This document shows positions 54,438-62,009 of a stretch of 64,000 nucleotides of DNA, in pieces; the first letter of the stretch is position 1, and each line of letters begins with the position of its first letter. The notes below the pieces were generated by a model. The model did not search any database. It was not told the DNA's origin and saw nothing but the letters and a program-made list of their open reading frames with translations. The DNA comes from DATFVA01 sp963839165 (lineage in GTDB: Bacteria; Bacteroidota; Ignavibacteria; Ignavibacteriales; Ignavibacteriaceae): positions 451,035-515,034 of the forward strand of contig CAWIUG010000006.1 in assembly GCA_963839165.1 (NCBI GenBank). The letters run 5' to 3'. Made by a program: the position numbers and the translations under genes.

Positions 54438-54878
54438 ATGGATTGGACACATCAAATCGAATTCTGGGCTGATAAACATCATCCCAAATGGATAGATTAC
54501 CTTCGCGTCCTTCTGGGGATCATACTGATCCTGAAAGGGCTCACACTTATTATCAATCGTGAACAGGTTATACTCAATATGGAAATGAGCAGCATTGACG
54601 TATTTTCTTTTTTAGTTACATCTCAGTACGTGCTTGTATTTTATATTGCCGGGGGTCTTCTGGTTGCAATCGGGCTGCTGACAAGAGTCATGGTTCTCTT
54701 CCAGATTCCTATTCTTATTGCTACTATTATTTTTATTGATTATCACAAAGGTTTGTTTGCACTCAATTCCGAACTGATCTACTCTGTTCTTGTCCTGGGA
54801 TTGCTTATCTTTTATCTTATTTATGGTTCGGGAAAATTCTCTGTTGATTTTCTTCTAAGCAAAACACGGGGAACCTGA
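54438..54878 (+). CDS. DoxX-family membrane protein
   Basis: 146 residues with four hydrophobic helices and the DoxX-like start HHPKWIDYLRVLLGIILILKG; GGLLVAIGLLTRV is typical of the family. Members are linked to respiratory or redox functions but lack a settled activity. GGGAGG 4-5 bp before the ATG sets the start at 54438; an earlier in-frame ATG is rejected. It is followed 90 bp later by a clear paralogue. Confidence 0.8.
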   Translation: MDWTHQIEFWADKHHPKWIDYLRVLLGIILILKGLTLIINREQVILNMEMSSIDVFSFLVTSQYVLVFYIAGGLLVAIGLLTRVMVLFQIPILIATIIFIDYHKGLFALNSELIYSVLVLGLLIFYLIYGSGKFSVDFLLSKTRGT

Positions 54879-54968
54879 CCCTTCTCGTAAGGTGTGCTGT
54901 ATTATACCTCCGGGGGAACAAGGCATAGTTATTTTATTATAATTAAGTAGATAACTATGGAGGAAAAA

Positions 54969-55406
54969 ATGAGTACACTTTCTGGAATAGAAAAATGGTC
55001 AGAAGAACATCATCCGCTTTATATTGATTTTCTGAGGATACTCCTTGGACTTTTTCTGGTTGCTAAAGGTGCGTCTTTTATCAGCAACAGAGAACAGATT
55101 GAATGGGTGCTGGTGAAGAACCATCTTGATTTTCTTATATTCATCATATCAGTTTATGTAATCCTTTTTCATATCGGGGGAGGCTTGCTTATCGCTTCAG
55201 GTTTAATTACACGATGGGCCGCCGGTTTTCAGATACCGATACTAATAGGTGCGGTATTTTTCGTTAATCTTCCCAACGGATTTACCTCAATAAACAGTGA
55301 GCTTGGATTTTCAATTGCTGCACTTGCTCTGCTCATCTTCTTCCTGTTTTATGGCTCAGGAACCTTCTCCCTTGACCACTATATGCAGACTCACAAAGAC
55401 AGGTAA
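54969..55406 (+). CDS. DoxX-family membrane protein, tandem paralogue
   Basis: 145 residues, aligning end to end with the upstream gene (HHPLYIDFLRILLGLFLVAKG, NREQIEWVL, GGLLIASGLITRW, FYGSGTFSLD). Four membrane helices. GGAGG immediately upstream fixes the ATG at 54969 rather than 54957. Tandem duplication is evident; both copies are intact. Confidence 0.8.
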   Translation: MSTLSGIEKWSEEHHPLYIDFLRILLGLFLVAKGASFISNREQIEWVLVKNHLDFLIFIISVYVILFHIGGGLLIASGLITRWAAGFQIPILIGAVFFVNLPNGFTSINSELGFSIAALALLIFFLFYGSGTFSLDHYMQTHKDR

Positions 55407-55453
55407 TTTTTGGTTATTTACTTTTCCAGTGCATTACCATACCTTTGTATGGT

Positions 55454-55669
55454 ATGAATAAAGATAAGTTTTATAGCGAACTTTTCCATAGAGAGATCTA
55501 TAGTTCTGAACCCGAGTATAAATCTAAGGTTCTGGCTGAATCACTCTATCGGTATTATAAACTTGAAGAAGAGAAATGCACATGTATGAAGTGCAGGAAA
55601 GATCTTGAGAAAATTAAAGCCTATCTCAAAAAAAACATGAAGGGGGTCAGGATCCCGGACAAAAAATAA
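55454..55669 (+). CDS. Small CxxC-containing protein, unknown
   Basis: 71 residues beginning MNKDKFYSELFHREIYSSEP; charged and helical, with EEEKCTCMKCRKDLE in the middle, which could bind a metal. No signal peptide or membrane helix. The ATG at 55454 has no ribosome-binding site and a small inverted repeat (TACCATA/TATGGTA) lies just before it. It ends 3 bp from the convergent thioredoxin gene. Confidence 0.5.
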   Translation: MNKDKFYSELFHREIYSSEPEYKSKVLAESLYRYYKLEEEKCTCMKCRKDLEKIKAYLKKNMKGVRIPDKK

Positions 55670-55672
55670 TCG

Positions 55673-56068
55673 TCATCCCCCCGAAAGAACTGCCCGGAGA
55701 TCTTCTTTCTGCTTAACTCCAAGCAGAACCTGTTTAACAATACCGTTTTCAACAAGAACGGTTGTGGGAGTTGCCTTAATTCCGAATACTCTTGCTGTCT
55801 GTCTATCTTTTGAAATATCAACATCAAAAATATTCTTATTCGATGACTGAAGTTCTTTAATAATGGGAGTCTGGTATTTACAGGCATGGCAGCCTGGACT
55901 AAAAAAATAAACCAGTCCTTTCGATCCGTTTATTTCAAGCGATTTAAGTTTTCCCTGGAGTCCGCTTATTTTTATTCCTTTTGATCTTTTTGCCTGAAAT
56001 ATCATTAAGTACTGAAGAGATAAAAACACCAGGACGAATCCTGCTATTACATATATAATTGTCATCAT
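55673..56068 (-). CDS. Membrane-anchored thioredoxin-like protein
   Basis: 131 residues. An N-terminal transmembrane helix (residues about 3-24) is followed by a thioredoxin fold with LVYFFSPGCHACKYQTPII (active site CHAC, residues about 60-63) and cis-Pro IKATPTTVLVENG. It probably faces the periplasm and handles thiol exchange. Two adjacent ATG codons could start it. It is followed on the opposite strand by the DoxX set; a DUF2892-like gene lies 18 bp upstream. Confidence 0.82.
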   Translation of the reverse strand: MMTIIYVIAGFVLVFLSLQYLMIFQAKRSKGIKISGLQGKLKSLEINGSKGLVYFFSPGCHACKYQTPIIKELQSSNKNIFDVDISKDRQTARVFGIKATPTTVLVENGIVKQVLLGVKQKEDLRAVLSGG

Positions 56069-56086
56069 TTTGTAAGTTCTTCTAAA

Positions 56087-56296
56087 TTATCTTTTTTCTT
56101 TTAAAGTATTAACATTAAGCCTGATGTAGCAGGGACACATACCGGTAAAACCGGTCAGCAAAAGAACAATTGCGCCTATACCTGCAAATACAGTGGCCTG
56201 CCCTTCAATCACACCAGTCACACTCAGTAGGAGTAAAATGAGAGCAGCTGATGCCCTTAAAACCCGGTCAATATTTCCAACATTCTTTTTCATCAT
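56087..56296 (-). CDS. DUF2892 (YgaP-like) small membrane protein
   Basis: 69 residues: KNVGNIDRVLRASAALILLLLS and a second helix (FAGIGAIVLLLTGFTGMCPCYIRLN) match the two-helix DUF2892 family, often fused to or near rhodanese and thiol proteins. The CPCY at the helix end is typical. Probably co-transcribed with the anchored thioredoxin gene downstream. Confidence 0.8.
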   Translation of the reverse strand: MMKKNVGNIDRVLRASAALILLLLSVTGVIEGQATVFAGIGAIVLLLTGFTGMCPCYIRLNVNTLKEKR

Positions 56297-56479
56297 ACTA
56301 TCTAAATGTCTTTCCGTATATGATTCCCGAAATAAACAAAGGATTCTTATCTATCTGCAGTTAAATTCTTTTCAATTACCAATTCTTTATATATGTTGCA
56401 TTAACCATAATACCTATAATTGACAGAAAGGATCTCAACATGACAAAAAGGGCAGCATGTTGAACATAGGTAAAACTCC

Positions 56480-58465
56480 ATGAAAACAGCTATCTATTTT
56501 ATTCTTTTAGTCCTGATTATTCTGACCCCTGCGGTAACCTTTTCTCAATCACGGGTAAATCCCTTTCAACTTACAGATTTGAGGAAAATAGTTAACGTTT
56601 CTGATCCCCAGATATCTCCTGACGGAAAACAGGTTGCTATTATTGTATCCCGTTCTAATTGGGAAAAAGATTCGGTCTTACAGGAAATTGATCTTGTGGA
56701 TGTAGGGAATAGGTCTGTACGAAGTCTGACATATCAACGAAGTTCCATCTCAAATATAAGCTGGTCTCCTGACGGAAACGAGCTTGGATTTTTAGCTAAA
56801 GATGCTGAAACAGAAAAGCCTCAAATATATATTATGCCTATGAAGGGAGGCGACCCGGTTAAAATAACAGCTTCCAAAACCGGGGTAAATGAATTTACAT
56901 GGAGTCCTGACGGAAATACAATAGCCTTTGCTGCGCAGGATACAGTCCCTAACCCCAAAGAAATAAAACATCATGAAGATGCATTCCAGGTAACCGATAA
57001 TAATTTCACCGTGCGTGCGGCCATCCAGCCATGGCACTTATGGATTGTGCCTGCAAAGGGCGGAAAGGTCAAAAAGCTGACAGAAGGAAAATACAGTATT
57101 TGTACCGACCAGGAGACTATCTCACCAATCGCCTGGCATCCTGACGGCAAATCAATTCTGTTTCAACGTTTTCCCGACGTATGGGAAGGGAATGCATGGC
57201 ATTCTGTAATAGCAGAAGTCGATACAAACGGAAAAGAAGTCAATACAGTTATTGAAGACGAGGGATCCGGCCAGCCCGAATATTCCTCTTCAACGGGAAT
57301 ACTTGCTTTCATGCGCGCACGTAACGGAGATTTGAACAACGGCAATGCTGTCTATGTGAAGATAAACGGAGAGGTTAAAGATATAACCCATGACCTTGCC
57401 AGAAACATAAACAGGTTTTCATGGATGCCCGGGGGGAAATCAATATTACTTACCGGTGAGAAAGGTACAAGATCGGTACTATGGGAGCAGCCTTTGAATG
57501 GCAAGGCAGAAATGATTGATCCCGGAAATATAAATATCGGAGAAAGCCGCCTGAGTATATCCGGCAATGGAACAGTTGCTTTCACCGGAAGTTCAGCAAT
57601 TCACCCTGCAGAACTATTTATACTTCAATCATTGAAAGGAAAGCCTGAACAGCTAACTAACTATAATAGGTTTGTTGATTCATTGAACCTGGGCCGGACA
57701 ATCAGCATAGAATGGACTTACGATGGGTTTAATGAAGACGGAGTGCTGACCTATCCGGTTAACTACGATGAGAATATAAAATATCCGTTAGTGTTAATTA
57801 TCCACGGCGGTCCTGAAGGAGCATCTACCACAGCGTTTTCCGGGCTTGTTCAATTGTTCGCAGGTAAAGGTTATTTTGTTTTTCAGCCTAATTACAGGGG
57901 AAGCATAAATCTTGGCGATGAATATCAGCATGCAATAATGAGGGATACAGGAGAGGGTCCGGGCAAAGACGTTATGGCGGGACTGGAAAAAATCGAACAA
58001 ATGGGAATTATAGATACAAACAGGATTGGTATTTCAGGGTGGTCGTATGGCGGTTATATGACTTCCTGGCTCAATGGGAGATATCCTGACAAATGGAAAG
58101 CCGCCATTGAAGGGGCAGCACTCAATGACTGGGTAATGGATTATACAATCGCATTTTACCAGTCGTATGATCTCTACTTTTTCGGAGGTTCTCCATGGGC
58201 AAAAAAGTATTGGGATATATGGCGGCAGCAGTCCCCTATTGTTTTGGCTGAGAACGTAAAAGCACCGACATTGATTTTAGGTGATGTCGGAGATCCGAAT
58301 GTACCGATCATCAACAGCTATGAAATGTATCATGCTCTCCGCGATAACGGGGTTAATACCGAATTCTATGCTTACCCGGTGGACACACATTTTCCGGGCG
58401 GCATCGTCCGCACAACAGACGTTTATAAACGATGGGTTGACTGGATAGTAAAGTACGTAAAATAA
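56480..58465 (+). CDS. Secreted S9-family acylaminoacyl/prolyl oligopeptidase-like peptidase
   Basis: 661 residues. The signal peptide ends near VTFSQS. A WD40/TolB-like propeller follows (VSDPQISPDGKQVAIIVS, ISWSPDGNELGFLAKD, FTWSPDGNTIAFAAQD, about 30-390). The C-terminal alpha/beta hydrolase has HGGPEGAS, nucleophile GWSYGGYMTSW, Asp in GDVGDPNVP and His in DTHFPGG. It probably cleaves oligopeptides in the periplasm. It complements the DPP-IV-like gene at 22.5 kb but is only distantly related. No clear ribosome-binding site. Confidence 0.88.
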   Translation: MKTAIYFILLVLIILTPAVTFSQSRVNPFQLTDLRKIVNVSDPQISPDGKQVAIIVSRSNWEKDSVLQEIDLVDVGNRSVRSLTYQRSSISNISWSPDGNELGFLAKDAETEKPQIYIMPMKGGDPVKITASKTGVNEFTWSPDGNTIAFAAQDTVPNPKEIKHHEDAFQVTDNNFTVRAAIQPWHLWIVPAKGGKVKKLTEGKYSICTDQETISPIAWHPDGKSILFQRFPDVWEGNAWHSVIAEVDTNGKEVNTVIEDEGSGQPEYSSSTGILAFMRARNGDLNNGNAVYVKINGEVKDITHDLARNINRFSWMPGGKSILLTGEKGTRSVLWEQPLNGKAEMIDPGNINIGESRLSISGNGTVAFTGSSAIHPAELFILQSLKGKPEQLTNYNRFVDSLNLGRTISIEWTYDGFNEDGVLTYPVNYDENIKYPLVLIIHGGPEGASTTAFSGLVQLFAGKGYFVFQPNYRGSINLGDEYQHAIMRDTGEGPGKDVMAGLEKIEQMGIIDTNRIGISGWSYGGYMTSWLNGRYPDKWKAAIEGAALNDWVMDYTIAFYQSYDLYFFGGSPWAKKYWDIWRQQSPIVLAENVKAPTLILGDVGDPNVPIINSYEMYHALRDNGVNTEFYAYPVDTHFPGGIVRTTDVYKRWVDWIVKYVK

Positions 58466-58588
58466 ACTTGGTCGGATTGTCACTTTAAGAAAATGTTATT
58501 ACGTCAGACACCTCTTCTACCAACTACCGGTGTGAACTTTTTTTCATCATGCAGCTGAAACAGCATCAAATTAAGGCAGATTACTGTC

Positions 58589-58664
58589 TTTGAAAACCTT
58601 CCAATTTTTCTTAATTTTGCCCCGCACCCTTAGCTCAGTTGGTAGAGCATCTGACTCTTAATCA
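58589..58664 (+). repeat. Left copy: promoter plus truncated tRNA-Lys 5' half
   Basis: 76 bp that match 60085-60160 with only two mismatches. It holds a TTTG-N19-TAATTTTG promoter (58589-58619) and the first 41 nt of tRNA-Lys (58624-58664), ending just after the anticodon loop, where similarity stops. This is a truncated, non-functional tRNA that keeps its promoter. Confidence 0.9.
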
Positions 58665-58942
58665 TTTCAAAACCCTTCTAAAAGAACAACTTACAACCCT
58701 CTGATTCCGTTTCTGATTAAAAAAATAATATTTTGATTGCGCCATAATATGACCCCATAAATTTTTGTACCCTATTCCATAATTTTATTTTACTGGCAAG
58801 GTAATCTTCGACTTAGTCGGCAGAATTAGGCCAGAGTTGTAATATATCTACCCATAACATTCAAAAAGAATTTAGGCATTTTTAATGTCGCTATGTATTC
58901 TTATTTTAGAAGGTTTCAAGAACGATAATTATATGATTCAGC

Positions 58943-59984
58943 ATGAATTCTTTTAGTAAAATATTAGTTATTAGGGACGGCAGAATCGGAGATTTGTTAT
59001 TGATTACTCCGGTAATAAACTGGTTATCAAAGAAATACCCGGCATCAAAAATAGATGTTATGACCGGTATTTACGGAAGTTTTGTATTTGAGAATTCTGA
59101 ACTCATCAATAATCTGATCCTGTATGATAAAAGGGCCCCATTAATAGAACAGATAAAACTCTTAATAAACTTACGTAAAAATAGGTATGACTTAATCGTA
59201 ACATTAGAAAGTAATTCTCATTATAAAATACTTGCATTTCTTGCCAGAGGTAAAGTAAGGCTAGGTATTTCAGGAAAACTTGATATACTTCTGCATAATC
59301 ATTCAATGTGGGATCCAGATGAACATGCGATATTAATAACCTTAAGATTATTACCCCATTAATGGATGACTCAGAAAATCCTTCAACTGATATGTCTCTT
59401 ACCCTTTCTGACCAGGATATTAAAGCTGCAGAAAAATTTTTGCAAAGTCATTCTATTTTAGCCGGGGAGAAGATTGTTTTCATTCAACCCGCATGTGGTC
59501 CTAAGGATAGGCTTCGTCCCTGGCCAAAAAATTACATTGCCGACTTATCTGATAAACTGATTAAGGAGTTAAATGCAGTAGTAATATTAAATATGGGGCC
59601 GGGGAGGAAAAAATTGTTGATGAAATTATAAAGATGATGAATGCAAAACCTGTAATAAACAGTACCGATATCTCGATTACAGCTGCAATCATTAAATTAT
59701 CAGACATATTCATTGGGCCTGATACTGGAACAATGCATATAGCTAATGCCCTCCAAAAACCTTTAATTGCATTATTTGGAGCTACGTCCGAAAGAGATTG
59801 CGGCCCGCTGGGTAATCCGGACCGGGTGAAGGTAATTAAAAAGGAATTTGATTGCAGTCCCTGTGTTGCCTTAAAAGAATCCGAACAAAGAGATAAATGC
59901 ACAGCACAGGGAGTGGCTGAGTGTATGCGTGCCATTCCCTTCGAAGATGTTTATGATAATGTAAAATCTCTGTTGAAAATCTAA
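58943..59984 (+). pseudogene. Frameshifted glycosyltransferase family 9 (heptosyltransferase-like)
   Basis: Three consecutive frames together form one GT9 protein of about 345 residues. Part 1 (58943-59362) has ILVIRDGRIGDLLLITPVI. Part 2 (from about 59357) has FIQPACGPKDRLRPWPKNY. Part 3 (to 59984) has SDIFIGPDTGTMHIANAL and LFGATSERDCGPLG, the ADP-heptose binding region. The frame changes by -1 at a C4 run (59354-59357) and again near a G4 run (59595-59604). Intact relatives build LPS or glycoprotein sugars. Either it is a recent pseudogene or two bases are missing from the sequence. Confidence 0.85.
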
Positions 59985-60084
59985 ATCTTTAATCCACAAA
60001 TACCTTACAGTTAATTACTTGATTCCGTTTCTGATTCTGATTTTTTAGAAGAATTGAAATGGGTCAAAATGAACTAGTAATACT

Positions 60085-60115
60085 TTTGAAAACCTTACAA
60101 ATTTTCTTAATTTTG
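60085..60115 (+). promoter_or_regulatory. tRNA-Lys promoter of Bacteroidota type
   Basis: TTTG at 60085-60088, a 19-bp spacer and TAATTTTG at 60108-60115, 4 bp before the tRNA. This matches the Bacteroidota primary sigma consensus TTTG-N19-21-TAnnTTTG. The same arrangement precedes the truncated tRNA copy upstream. Confidence 0.75.
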
Positions 60116-60160
60116 CCCCGCACCCTTAGCTCAGTTGGTAGAGCATCTGACTCTTAATCA
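60085..60160 (+). repeat. Right copy of the 76-bp direct repeat
   Basis: Matches 58589-58664 at 74 of 76 positions; it includes the promoter and the 5' 41 nt of the intact tRNA-Lys. Confidence 0.9.
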
Positions 60161-60192
60161 GCAGGTCACCGGTTCGAGCCCGGTAGGGTGCA
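60120..60192 (+). tRNA. tRNA-Lys (anticodon CTT)
   Basis: Complete 73-nt cloverleaf: acceptor GCACCCT/AGGGTGC, D-stem GCTC/GAGC, anticodon loop CTCTTAA with CTT at 60153-60155, T-stem ACCGG/CCGGT with TTCGAGC loop, discriminator A. The top pair of the anticodon stem is a T-C mismatch. No CCA is encoded. It reads AAG codons. Confidence 0.96.
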
Positions 60193-60290
60193 CAAAATAG
60201 CTCATATTCGCACTTTTTACGACTCTCCTACCCTCAAAATTGTCTACTTTCGTGGACAAAATCTCAAAAAGATACTGAATCTACCTGGAA

Positions 60291-60335
60291 TTACTTCAGT
60301 TACTACTTCAGTTACTACTTCAATTACTACTTCAG
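60291..60335. repeat. 12-bp tandem repeat
   Basis: About 3.75 copies of TTACTACTTCAG: a partial unit at 60291, then full units at 60300, 60312 (last base A) and 60324. It lies 100 bp after the tRNA in a 288-bp stretch (60193-60480) in which I see no gene; a weak hairpin occurs at about 60239-60258. Confidence 0.8.
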
Positions 60336-60480
60336 TGTTTAAGACTTAAGTGAAGAATTGCAAATTTATCTGTATCCCGATTCCGGCGTTTCAACAATTC
60401 CCCGGGGCTTACACTTGCGTAAAAATATCCGAATCTTCTTGAAGTATGTTCACTAGAGAATTGTCTTAGAATCTTATAAT

Positions 60481-60657
60481 TTACTCAAACTTTGGATGGT
60501 GATAAACAATATCTTCTGTATCTTCTCTCCAGGCTCCAGTCGTAAGAAAGCCTTGCTCCCAAGGATTTTCTCCGATATTTGAATAGTCCCCGATTTTATT
60601 CTCCATGATAGGGATATCCTGATTACATTTGGGTGTTCCTAAGTACTTCAATAAAAA
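60481..60657 (-). pseudogene. Fragment of a secreted protein family related to the gene remnant at 61229
   Basis: A 58-codon frame beginning after an in-frame stop and reading FLLKYLGTPKCNQDIPIMEN, then GENPWEQGFLTTGAWREDTE near its middle. Its start parallels YTLLKNYVG...DISQMMNHLENG of the remnant at 61229-61411, so both seem to derive from one family (resembling secreted zinc-dependent phospholipase C-like proteins, a tentative guess). It has no proper start and looks like an internal piece on the opposite strand. Confidence 0.5.
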
Positions 60658-60678
60658 CTAGAAATACGGAATATCATT

Positions 60679-61218
60679 ATGAAATTTATAACACTCCTCA
60701 CACTTATTTTGCTTAACTTTAATACCTGTTTTTCTCAGTATCACAGTAAAAATTACCTAATTACAGGTAGCATGGTATATACAGATACCACTTTATCTGG
60801 AAATGTAAATTCTATAAATCCACTGCTGAATACTTTTACCGCCTTAGGGGTAGTGCCTTTTAAGATAAATTTTGGGGTTGGTTTTTTTCTTCTTCAGAAC
60901 ACTGAAATTAATATCCAATATAGTAATATGGCCCTTCCTCTTTCCATGGATGTTGATATTTTTTCAGCTGGAATCAGATCATATTTCATCGAATCAAGAA
61001 CAGTTTATTCATTATCAGCTGGTGGAACTTTCCCCAGAAAATCAATATCGTATTCTCTAGATGGTATTTGCATAGAAACTTCTGTTGGTTATTTGTTAAA
61101 ATTTGGTCGTATGTTTTATTTTTTGCCAAGCATTAAAGCTGGGAGTATTCTTAGAGAAAAAAGAAATCCACAAGGGATTATAGGAATTGATCTAACATTA
61201 GGGATCTACATAAATTAA
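60679..61218 (+). CDS. Secreted outer-membrane beta-barrel-like protein, unknown
   Basis: 179 residues. The signal peptide (residues 1-19) ends at CFSQY. Amphipathic strands (FKINFGVGFFLLQNTEINIQYS, FYFLPSIKAGSILRE) and the last strand GIDLTLGIYIN suggest a small barrel. No family recognised. It is the only intact-looking gene between the tRNA and the restriction gene. It lies 10 bp before the remnant at 61229. Confidence 0.6.
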   Translation: MKFITLLTLILLNFNTCFSQYHSKNYLITGSMVYTDTTLSGNVNSINPLLNTFTALGVVPFKINFGVGFFLLQNTEINIQYSNMALPLSMDVDIFSAGIRSYFIESRTVYSLSAGGTFPRKSISYSLDGICIETSVGYLLKFGRMFYFLPSIKAGSILREKRNPQGIIGIDLTLGIYIN

Positions 61219-61228
61219 AGGAGTAACC

Positions 61229-61411
61229 ATGAAAAAATCCATCATAACTATCGTTTTAATCATAGTTGTTGTTTTATCAATAGAAGCCCATGAACAGGCT
61301 GTTCATCAATATATTACAGATGAAGCTTATACTCTTCTTAAGAACTATGTTGGTTTTGATATTTCTCAAATGATGAACCATTTAGAAAACGGTCCTGTTG
61401 GACCTCCTTGA
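61229..61411 (+). pseudogene. N-terminal remnant of a secreted protein
   Basis: 60 residues: signal peptide (MKKSIITIVLIIVVVLSIEA), then HEQAVHQYITDEAYTLLKNY and DISQMMNHLENGPVG, ending abruptly at PP-stop. The AAAGGAG 5 bp before the ATG is excellent, so the start is genuine and the 3' part is lost. The break near 61400 coincides with the end of the converging remnant at 61382. Its missing middle may be represented by the inverted fragment at 60481-60657. Confidence 0.6.
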
Positions 61412-61570
61412 ATTATCTAAATCGATTATGCAAACACCATACAAATAACTTGTAGTGTTGCTTATCTGTCTGAACCATTGTGCAGAACATATTTGTGTTA
61501 CGAGAAGAACAAAAAACATAATTTTTAGAAAAGCTTTCCTCGTATAGCGGAATTTTATTGCATTCAACAT
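61382..61570 (-). pseudogene. N-terminal remnant of a secreted beta-propeller (YCF48/BNR-like) protein
   Basis: 62 residues. A signal peptide from ATG 61570 (GGAGG 6 bp upstream) ends at ICSAQW. The mature start WFRQISNTTSYLYGVCIIDL matches the usual W-x-L-Y-G-V-x-F-x-D opening of YCF48/sortilin-like T9SS cargo proteins. The reading breaks down after about residue 52 and stops within the end of the opposing remnant. Confidence 0.6.
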
Positions 61571-61731
61571 AACTAACCTCCTCTTGATAAATATTTTAAA
61601 GCAGTAATCAAAATGCTGCCGTCGTTTAAATAATTGTTTCATCTGGAATGTAATGTCTCCCTTTTTCTAAGTTGTCATAAAATTGTAAAAATCTAATGGG
61701 ATCGGTAGTTGATTTGTTGGCAATAAAAAAA

Positions 61732-61748
61732 CCCCACCGATCGTGGGG
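61732..61748 (-). terminator. Intrinsic terminator for the minus-strand restriction locus
   Basis: A 6-bp GC stem (CCCCAC with GTGGGG) and 5-nt loop followed on the minus strand by a T6 run. It lies 26 bp after the 75-residue gene. Confidence 0.75.
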
Positions 61749-61773
61749 TAGCCCCGCCATAGGTGGGATAAAC

Positions 61774-62001
61774 TCATAAAGGCGAGGTAAACCGGTAAGA
61801 GGATTTTTTCGAACTAATTACCTTATTAGGCCTGCAGATATATTTTGGTTTACCCCACACTCCCGAATATGGTCCAAGGGAGAATGTAATTTGAAAATCA
61901 TTCTCATTGAGAGGGAAATACTTTTTAAGCAGCTTTTTATTAAGATGCTTATAAAGCCAAAATAAAAATTTTTCTCCACCGGAGAATAAAAAATCATTCA
62001 T
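61774..62001 (-). CDS. Hypothetical 75-residue protein after the restriction gene
   Basis: Basic, without signal peptide, containing ITFSLGPYSGVWGKPKYICR. It starts 8 bp after the restriction gene stop and ends 26 bp before a terminator, which supports expression, but there is no ribosome-binding site. No family recognised. Confidence 0.4.
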   Translation of the reverse strand: MNDFLFSGGEKFLFWLYKHLNKKLLKKYFPLNENDFQITFSLGPYSGVWGKPKYICRPNKVISSKKSSYRFTSPL

Positions 62002-62009
62002 ATTTTTAT

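Larger units (their letters stand above)
58589..60192 (+). mobile_element. Probable remnant of an element inserted in tRNA-Lys
   Basis: The 76-bp direct repeats place a roughly 1.4-kb insert between a tRNA-Lys 5' half and an intact tRNA-Lys, as if an element entered at the anticodon loop and restored the gene with its own promoter and 5' half. Inside the repeats lie short matching sequences (TGATTCCGTTTCTGATT at 58702 and 60020; CTTCTAAAA at 58675 and its complement at 60043). There is no integrase; the only gene content is a broken glycosyltransferase. Confidence 0.5.

Noticed and set aside
58624..58664. Second tRNA-Lys gene
   Set aside because: Only the 5' 41 nt are present; no T arm or 3' acceptor strand follows.
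59350..59610. Programmed frameshifting in the glycosyltransferase
   Set aside because: The two frame changes occur at C4 and G4 runs with no slippery heptamer or hairpin, unlike ligD; pseudogene or sequence error is simpler.
60291..60335. 12-bp repeats considered as a CRISPR array
   Set aside because: Contiguous short units without spacers; no cas genes.
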